Shown here: positions 56,241-64,000 of the stretch, piece by piece
Numbering within the stretch: position 1 is the first letter of the stretch
Layout: each line of letters opens with the position of its first letter
Assembly (NCBI RefSeq): GCF_014905175.1
Contig: NC_057790.1
Location: 3,348,001-3,412,000, forward strand
Length of the DNA: 64,000 bases
Source: Aphidius gifuensis
Lineage: Eukaryota > Arthropoda > Insecta > Hymenoptera > Braconidae
Reading direction: 5' to 3'
Program-made: the position numbers and the translations under genes
Notes under the pieces: generated by a model
The model's database searches: none
The model's input: only the letters and a program-made list of their open reading frames with translations
What the model was told of the DNA's origin: nothing

Positions 56241-59200
56241 GTACGTGTCGATATTAAACATGCCTATGCACACATGGACAGTCAATAAATGTTGACTTTA
56301 AACAAAGCATGGCCAACTTTGATTATTATTATTTTTTTATAAATTATTTTTTTAATATTTAAAATAACAAAGAGAGAGAGAGAGAGAGAGAGTAACTGAG
56401 AAGGGGTTGATTAAAAAAGCGTTTAAAAAAAAAAAACAAAAAAAAAGTAGGTGCGTGTGCTTATCATTAAAGCATCGAGTGTTTACCGAGCCAATGAACT
56501 AATGAGACATATACACTATGGAGTGTTGAGAGTTGGTGGACTATTTTTATGTATAGATTGTACTCATTACACTCGTTATACATTAATGTGTCCACATAAT
56601 AGCAAGCAAGCAAGCAAGAGAAAAATAAATAATAATAACGATGTTAAAAAAATAAATAAAAAAGGCAGAGTCGTGTATGGTTGTTGTTGTTTTTGTTGTT
56701 TTTGTTGTTGGATATATATATGGAGTAGAAAAACGATGGCCCAGCTTGCAAACAGCACCGATTGCTGCTTCATACACCGCGTGTGATGCTTATCGGGTGT
56801 GTTTGTGCGAGACTAGTGTTCCCATAATGCAGGAAGAGAAGAGAGAAAAGGTGTCGTTTGACTTATCGAGAATTTAGAGCGTGTTATACATGCTGTCCAT
56901 TCACTATTATTGTTAATTTTTTTTTTTCTATTATTTATTATTTTAAAAATACATTTTAATCATGCTTACATTGCCAATCAATAACCTGATTAAAATGTCA
57001 ATTAAAAATATATTTTTAATGATCTTAAAAAATAATTTATGTCATATCTATATAAAAATTTATTTTGTTAATTTTTTTCAAGCGTGTTTTATTTATTTTT
57101 TTATATCATATCTTTGTAATCGATAATGTACATTAAAAAGGGTTTTATTTTATTTTTTATTCAAATTAAAAGACTCGTTTATTATTTTTTTTTTTTAAAT
57201 AAAATGTATATTGTAAAACTTTTCACACAACAAAGTTTTGCCACGTCAAGTATTCGATTAAATTTATTTATAAATATGAATGTCCAGTAGTAAATGTATC
57301 GATCATACATTATAAAGGATGTTTTTTTTTTTTTTATAATAACTCTGGACTTAACCCCGTTGCAGCTTTTTATTGTATGCAATCGCCACAACGGCCTCCA
57401 AGCTCGTCAGGTGCTTGCATATACCTGCCATGTCTAATTATGTCACATTGATTTTGTCATTAGCGAACCCTCTATTCAGTTATATATATATATATATGGA
57501 CATGAACAACACTGCATATACCTTCTCTCTCTCTCTCTTTCTCTCTCTTTTTAAAATGCTTCAAATAACAGACAATAAAAATAATAATCTCAAAAGAAAT
57601 TGTAACTCTTTGTTAATAATCATATTCATTTATACATACGGTAAAATGTATTTATTTTTTATTTTATCAATTTTTTCATCAAAATGTTTTTTTTCTCTTT
57701 TTTTCATTTCATTTCACGATCGGTCATTCGCATTCTTCATACCGGATTCTTGATGTAGTTTACAAGCCAATGGAATAATTTTACCTCCCTTTCCCTTCAA
57801 ACGATTCACTCGACTTCAACAATTTGAAATAATGTCGATTAGCCGTGGTTTTGCTGGAATTATATCGTTCAACAAAAACACATCATCAACTGTATATTCA
57901 CCAAGCAGAATTTATACTCTTTTCTGTATAAAAAACAAAGACATTTTTTATGATTAATCGAAAGAGGGAAAAAAAAAAAGAAAAAAAATAAATAAATAAT
58001 TTTTACGAGACATGGTTATTTAATTTATTTATTTATATTTTTATGGGATTTTTAAAACAAAGTATATTTTCATGGACAAGCATGAAATACAAAAATTTAT
58101 TCAACCACTCCCAAGACTCGTTTAACATTGAAATATAATAATTAATTAACAAGCACTAAAAGTGGTTCTATAACATTTTAGTTTGTTGCTTGGTGTGTAT
58201 TATATTCAAGAATATATATTACCCATATAATATAAAATTTTTATGTATTGATATGTGTTTGTGACAATATAATGAACTTAATATATAATATAACAGCCAA
58301 TCTGGTCCATTAGTTTTTTTTATATATAAATAATAAAATAAAAAAAAAGTCAAAGGCAAATTTATATATCTTCATATAGTTTTTCTTCTGTATATATGTA
58401 CTCTCTTATTGGTACATTGCATATTTTATTTTTCTATATTATTTTTTATATCCTCTTATTATATTCTATGCTTTTTTGCATTTAATAGTAAACTCTTGTG
58501 TGTGCAAAGTATAATATGGCTTCGTGAAAAAGTGCGTGAGCGCGCGAAAGTAACATGATTTTATATGTGCGTAATGAATCACGCCTTGCTCGATATAGCA
58601 TATATATTACCACCACTGAGACAACTATAATTCAATTGACCATTACGTATACATACATGTCGAACATATTATATATATTTTTATTTTTCATATACGTGTA
58701 TAGTCGCAATGCCAATCGTGGACACTCTAATGACCATTTCCCGAGTATTGTTCAAGTCTACATTTTAAACTCATGAATATATTTGCAAATATATTTATAC
58801 ATAAATAATTATCAACACATGCATCTTCTTTCTTTTTTTTTGTTCTTAAAATATATTGTACTATTTTATTTATTTTTATAAAGTTAATTCTTCCAACACA
58901 CACACACATTCATCAGCTCATTATCAAATAAATAAAAAATAAAAAAAATTGTACAATATGTGTGAATTTTATTTAACATACATACACTTGAATTTGTAAT
59001 CGTTCATGTCGTCAATTGAATTAATAGGTCCTACAGATATATATTTATAATTTTTAATATATATATATATTTTTTTTTTTTCTCTTTTTATGTGCCCATT
59101 AATCAAGAATATGTGTGTCACTCATTATGCACGATGATTTCCTGGAATTATTTGCGATATATATTAAGTATATCAGACACCCCGTGTAAAGTAGATCAAA

Positions 59201-59419
59201 GAACGACAAATAAACCGTTGGAACAAACAAAAGTAATCGATGAAAATTAAATGACGAGAATTGAGAGAGAAAAAAAAACGACAACACATTTAATAATAAA
59301 AAAAAAAGAAATTAAACATAATGGAAAAAATAAAATTACAATTTGCAGACATGATATAATTAAAAATATTAAAATAATAGATAAAGATAATAAAAAAAAT
59401 TAAAATTAAAAAAGAAGAA
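56241..59419. other. A+T-rich non-coding DNA with microsatellites
   Basis: An (AG)11 tract at 56371-56392, AGCA repeats at about 56601-56617, a GTT-rich tract at about 56680-56712, a mixed segment 56715-56880, another at 57350-57440, a CT-rich tract at about 57522-57550, and low complexity beyond. Frames 56451-56877 are driven by the GTT repeat and show no family. Confidence 0.55.
56371..56392. repeat. (AG)n microsatellite
   Basis: Eleven uninterrupted AG units. Confidence 0.95.
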
Positions 59420-59535
59420 AGGGTCGCGGGGAAGTTGGCTAATTTGGTGGTGGCCTATCGCGTGTCCTGTTGTTTGTCAACTGTCGCGCAAATTCAAAGT
59501 CTCGATTTTAATATATTGTATGTTCACAATAAATA
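59420..59535 (+). promoter_or_regulatory. G+C-enriched island ending in a donor-like site
   Basis: GGTCGCGGGGAAGTTGG, GTGGTGGCC and CTGTCGCGC are followed by ATTCAAAGTC and, at about 59537-59543, TTCCAG/GTAATTC, a good donor. It could be a non-coding first exon with its promoter, or an enhancer. Confidence 0.25.
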
Positions 59536-61080
59536 TAGTTCCAGGTAATTCAAACATATACATATGTAGAAAATAAAATACACTCGAATTTTGCACATAT
59601 TGTGTGGTCTTGAGGCCAATCATGAATGTCTATACTCACCAATAAATAATATAAAACCTTTTATCTATAACATACACGATATACAAAAGTCTTTTTATAT
59701 TCATTATATATTCTTTATCAAACTTGTATTATCGATACAAAAAAATGTCTTATTTATTTTATTTTTTTTTATCTATATTTTTCTACTACTTGTTGTGGCA
59801 AATATACAATAATTTTGATTTATTCAGCTTGTACATTGGTATTTACTGTGCAATTTTAAATCGATTCAAATGCAATTGAAGTATTTCTTATAATTCCATA
59901 TTCTTATAACGATAAAATAAAAAAAAAAAAAAATTTATAATAGTAATAACGCTTGTAATTAAAATTAATAGTTAATACTTATAAAATTTTTAAATAAAAA
60001 AAGGGAAAAGAAAGATCAAGGGCTAATCACCACTGTGATTTAAAAAACTTTTTTTTTTAAATATTTAAAACAAAAGTATACTGTGTGTGGTTGAAAATTA
60101 TTTAAAAATCGACAAAATCTAATAATCAAAGGTGAGAGAGAAGGAGAGAGAGGAAAATAAATAAAAAAAAAAAATGAAAGAATTTCGATGCTTGCGGCAT
60201 GCGTGCGTGTTACGAGCAAGTTTCTCACGGTGTTGTACATTCGAAAGAAATTATAAGGGAGCGGGTTAATGTCGGTATAGTATGATTTTTCAAGCGGGGG
60301 TGTATTGAGTGGAATGTATATAGTGATCATGTCGAGGGAAAGAGTTAAAAAGAGTTAGGGCAAGGGGCAAATCACACTTAATTGATATCACAAAGAAGCC
60401 CCTTAGCTCATTCCACGCCACTAAAAGAAATAAAGAGATAAAAAGAAACAAAAATTTGACTTCATAATCGACACAGGCTTCTTCCCCGACTTATCTTTTT
60501 TCTGAATTAAACACTGCCTGGATTCATGTCGAACGTAAATTACTCTCATCCACCATCACCATCACCATCATCACCACCATTTGGCTTATGTTTTTCATGC
60601 CACAACCCTTTTCCTTCGAAATCTTTTTTTTTTTTTTTTATTATTATTCATTTTGCCCTCTGTTTTTTCATCGCGCCTCATACAAAATACACCACAATAC
60701 TGTGGTTGGCATACCATCCTTTTGAAAAGTAGCAAATAAAAAAAAAAATGTTAAATAAAATAATAACGAAAAAATTAATGGAAAGAGAATTATATTCGGA
60801 CAATATGTAAGAAATTTATAAAATATTATACATTGAAAAAAGAAATAAATAAATAATAAAAACCGTTATAATTACTTTCGAATGCAATCTGGACTTGAGG
60901 GGTAGATTTTTTTTTTGTGACTTCCGTTAAAGATCGTCAATTTTCAATTTTAAAATATATATAACACAATGAGTATTTATTTATTTTTGCCAAATGAAAA
61001 GACTCAGTTTTTGCTACTCACGCAATATATATTTAATATTTTTTTTTTGTATTCCAATTTTGGCATCACTACTTGAAAAC
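59536..61080. other. A+T-rich non-coding DNA
   Basis: A mixed patch at 60180-60330 (GCGGCATGCGTGCGTG), a CACCAT repeat at about 60548-60580, and poly-T near 60625. Nothing coding. Confidence 0.6.
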
Positions 61081-61099
61081 AAGTAAAAGAGATAGGGAA

Positions 61100-61123
61100 G
61101 ATGATGATGATGATGATGATGAT
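61100..61123. repeat. (GAT)8 microsatellite
   Basis: Eight uninterrupted GAT units. Confidence 0.95.
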
Positions 61124-64000
61124 TCATTCGAGCGACATAACGAGATGCATACAAGATAATTTGTCATAATTGCGTGCATCTTGCATATGTAAAATTTTCA
61201 ATCTTTTTTTATTTTATTTATTCTTTTCAAAAATTTTTGAGTTATCCATATTTATTTATATAAATATAGGCTTTTTTTTTTTTTCTTAGATATTTATTTT
61301 TAACGGCCGGAGGTGGTGATGGTGTCATGTGGCCAAAATTTAAAAAATCGTGATCTTGTTTTTGATGATTATAGACACACACATATACACAAAAGAGAGG
61401 ACACACAGTGGACCTCTGTAACACCCGGTCAGTCAATGAAATATAATAAATGAAGCTGTGGGGTTTTTTGTGTGTGTACTTTCATTGGTTCGGTTTCCGG
61501 TCGTGTCCCAATGAGACTCATCAACAATGGGGCCACACAAGTCCCCAAAAAATCCGGCTATCTTTTTATTTTCCCCTCTCTATTTATTCACAAAAATGTG
61601 ATACTTGTTTTTACAATGTTACTCTTTTTTATTGTTTCATTTTGCTTTTTGAATATATATATATATTTGAAAAAAAAAAATTCATACAACTTTTGAAATT
61701 ATTCAGCCACCTGTATGCATTCATTTTCATGCAATTATTCTTATTCTTAATTTTTTTTTTATTTTTCTTATAATTAAGAAATCACAAATGAAAAAAAAAT
61801 CTACAGTTTTTTAAATTTTTTATACACACTATGTATTGATTCCAATTGTTTTTTTGATATTACAAGAAAATAAACTTTATCACGCAAACTCTTGGATAAA
61901 CTATGACGATTCTATGAATTTGAAATTCTCCCCTCAATTTCTTTTTTTTTCTATACATATATACCCTTAACAATTCAAAGGTCCGAGTGCACGAATCTGA
62001 ATTTCTTATTCTGGTGCTTTTAGACACGGAATTATCGACAAAACTATCTTTCTCTTGACTACTCTAATTTCCTTCATTTATTCTATTTTAATTCATTTTA
62101 TTTTATTTTTTTTTGATATGAGGGAGAAGAGAATAAAATGTTGCAAATCGCGTTTGTATAATACTTATTGAATGGTTGCCCCCCTTTTTTTTATCCCCCA
62201 CTTGGCCTAAAACCACCCCTCTTTTAGCTACTTTTTCATTATGTTTCTGGTCGGTCTCTAGCTGTCTATTGCATAAAATCAATAGTGTTTTGTATGTGTA
62301 CATACAGTGACTTAATGAACGGTTTGCCGAAAAGTTCTTTAGTCATTCGTATCGTCACGAGAACCACAGACTTATAGATTATCGATTCATTGGCCAATTA
62401 TTTATTACCGTTATTACTATTATTATTATCATCAAATATACATCAAGTAATTCCAAGAATTGTCAATAGAAAAATAAAATACATAAAATAAAATTTGTTA
62501 TAACTATACAATAAACGTTGATTTATAAATGATAAATTATGATGAAGATTGTTATATCTCATGATGTTAATGATGATAAAAGATATTCGTGTGCAACGTG
62601 ACAACACTATAAAAACTATAAATTACAGAAAATAGGAAAGTTAGCCAGGTGATAGGACCAGGTTATATAGCAGATGTTATTTTATTATTTTTTCTTGATT
62701 TTTTCTATGTACTTAAAAAAAAAAGAAACCTTGAAAACACTGAGCCACCCTTGTTTTTCATTTTTAAATTCCCCGGGTGGTGATGATTCTGGGACGTCAC
62801 GGTTTTCACACCACACACAGTACAAGCAAGCAGTTTAAAAAAAATTAAAAAAAAAAAAAAAAACAAGTAACGATACCTTGAAGCACATTTACAGCATAAC
62901 TTGAACGAATCGAGTCATTGAGAATGGAAATTGTGTTAAAAATGATTTTTCTTCATTATCTATATATACATAGATGTGTGTGAGTGTGTGTGTGTAGATA
63001 CTTCTAGGAATCAAAAAGTAAAGAAAAAAAAAAAAGATAAAAAACATTTAAAAAGGTGTTGAAAGCAAGCCAGTATTTTCGATATTTATCAAACGTTTAT
63101 TTGCTGGCTAAACATTGATGTACTGTTGTGTATGATATTCAAAGGGAGGTCAGAGAGGAAAGAAGGGGGCTCTAATAAAATAAAGAGTAAGAGCAGAAGG
63201 GTCTGGCTATATGTTTGAAAGTGTTGAAAGACCTGTCTGATCATAGTAAAGTCACGTATATATATTTAAAAAATATAAAACTTCCTCAATATACACCATC
63301 AATACAACACATAATATATATATGTGCCATCTAGGTCTCATATATACAAATGCAATAATTTATGGCGTTAAAATAATTATTCTTGTTATATACATTCGTA
63401 TACCAGACTTGTAGATTTTTTTTTTTTTTTTCCTTTTTTCACCACGCCAAACTTGATACGTACGTGTTTTATTCAATCACTAATTTCACTAACAATAAAA
63501 TCACGACTACAACCTTTCCGGTCAGACCTTTAATCACACTACCTCGTCACTCTTTGTTCCACAATGTTCAACGACAACGTGTCGATAGTTATATCCGTTA
63601 AATAATAATATATACCCAAGAGATCAATGAGAAAATACATTTCACTTGAAAAAAACCAAGAGAAAAAAAAAACATAAAATAACCATCAGTCTTTTTTCGA
63701 AATTGACTTATTTATTTTATTTTTACTTGAAATAATATAATAAAAAAAAAAACTATATATATATAGCTTAATTTGATTGTGATAGATTGATTGTAAAATC
63801 ACACAGCATCACTTTATTTTAAATCGTAATAATTTACCTTGAAGAAAATGAAAAGAAAAAAAAAAAAAAATTGATCTTGAAATGGGACCATTTGAAAATA
63901 AAAAAATGAAATAAAAGAGATGGCGCTTGGCTGTGATAATCTGGGAAAATGAGTGTGTTGAATATCGTGTAACTTATATGTACGCATATTACAAAGTTGA
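61124..64000. other. A+T-rich non-coding DNA with small mixed patches
   Basis: Mixed at 61290-61330, 61400-61560 (CATTGG 61483-61488 with CCAATG 61508-61513), 62160-62260, 62745-62815 (CCCCGGGTGG and the CRE-like GGGACGTCACGG), 63120-63240 and 63520-63600. A (TG)n stretch lies at about 62976-62993. Frames here are simple-sequence shadows. The window ends without a recognisable gene edge. Confidence 0.55.

Noticed and set aside
1..64000. CRISPR arrays, bacterial operons, rRNA genes, transposase or reverse-transcriptase genes
   Set aside because: No regularly spaced identical repeats with unique spacers, no ribosome-binding-site/ORF layout, no long conserved frames and no recognisable catalytic motifs.
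1..64000. AATAAA polyadenylation signals
   Set aside because: The hexamer occurs everywhere by chance in DNA this A+T-rich and does not mark gene ends without transcript data.

Overview
This window looks like gene-poor eukaryotic DNA, most likely insect. It is very A+T-rich throughout (three quarters or more by eye) and is packed with poly-A and poly-T runs of 8 to 20 bases, TATATA tracts and short microsatellites. The longest stop-free frames are only about 100-130 codons, and they are either translated poly-T (Phe/Leu/Ile) or have no family signature. I recognise no protein domain, rRNA, tRNA, CRISPR array, transposase, reverse transcriptase or bacterial-style operon. The texture fits an intergenic desert or one or more very long introns around a developmental or neuronal gene in an A+T-rich insect such as a parasitoid wasp. 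The taxon is an inference from composition only.

Against the A+T background there are many islands of 70-500 bp that are richer in G+C, poor in homopolymers and dense in palindromes and homeodomain-type TAATTA motifs. Main islands: 600-815, 5280-5560, 9050-9235, 9985-10115, 16235-16770, 17300-17540, 18990-19460, 22560-22745, 23770-23960, 24170-24780, 31830-32060, 32310-32470, 36420-37270, 41570-42345, 44095-44860, 48280-48990, 54865-55150 and 59420-59510. I read these as candidate conserved non-coding (enhancer or promoter) elements; no alignment was possible. The strongest promoter-like islands are 22560-22745 (CRE fused to an E-box, then a TATA box) and 36420-37270 (GAGA tract, then a CpG-rich block with a GGGGCGGGG box).

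Coding evidence is limited to short splice-bounded segments. The best is a two-exon plus-strand model. An ATG in a strong start context at 29565-29586 ends at a donor and joins in frame across a gt...ag intron to an exon at 31179-31233, giving a 25-residue signal-peptide-like N terminus. Other possible first exons on the plus strand are at 38535-38544, 40986-40999, 53098-53139 and 56209-56240. They could be alternative starts of one long gene or chance matches; none is established.

Structural novelties worth checking are several hairpins far longer than the background (18056-18089, 31918-32040, 41784-41851, 42543-42611, 44388-44434 and 5410-5471), which could be unannotated microRNA precursors or structured enhancers. 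There is a tandem duplication at 2908-3215. An unusual block at 45840-48360 has one diverged sequence module on both sides of a region of roughly 2.3 kb that contains five degenerate ~115-bp repeats, a second pair of diverged repeats and a 100-nt imperfect hairpin.
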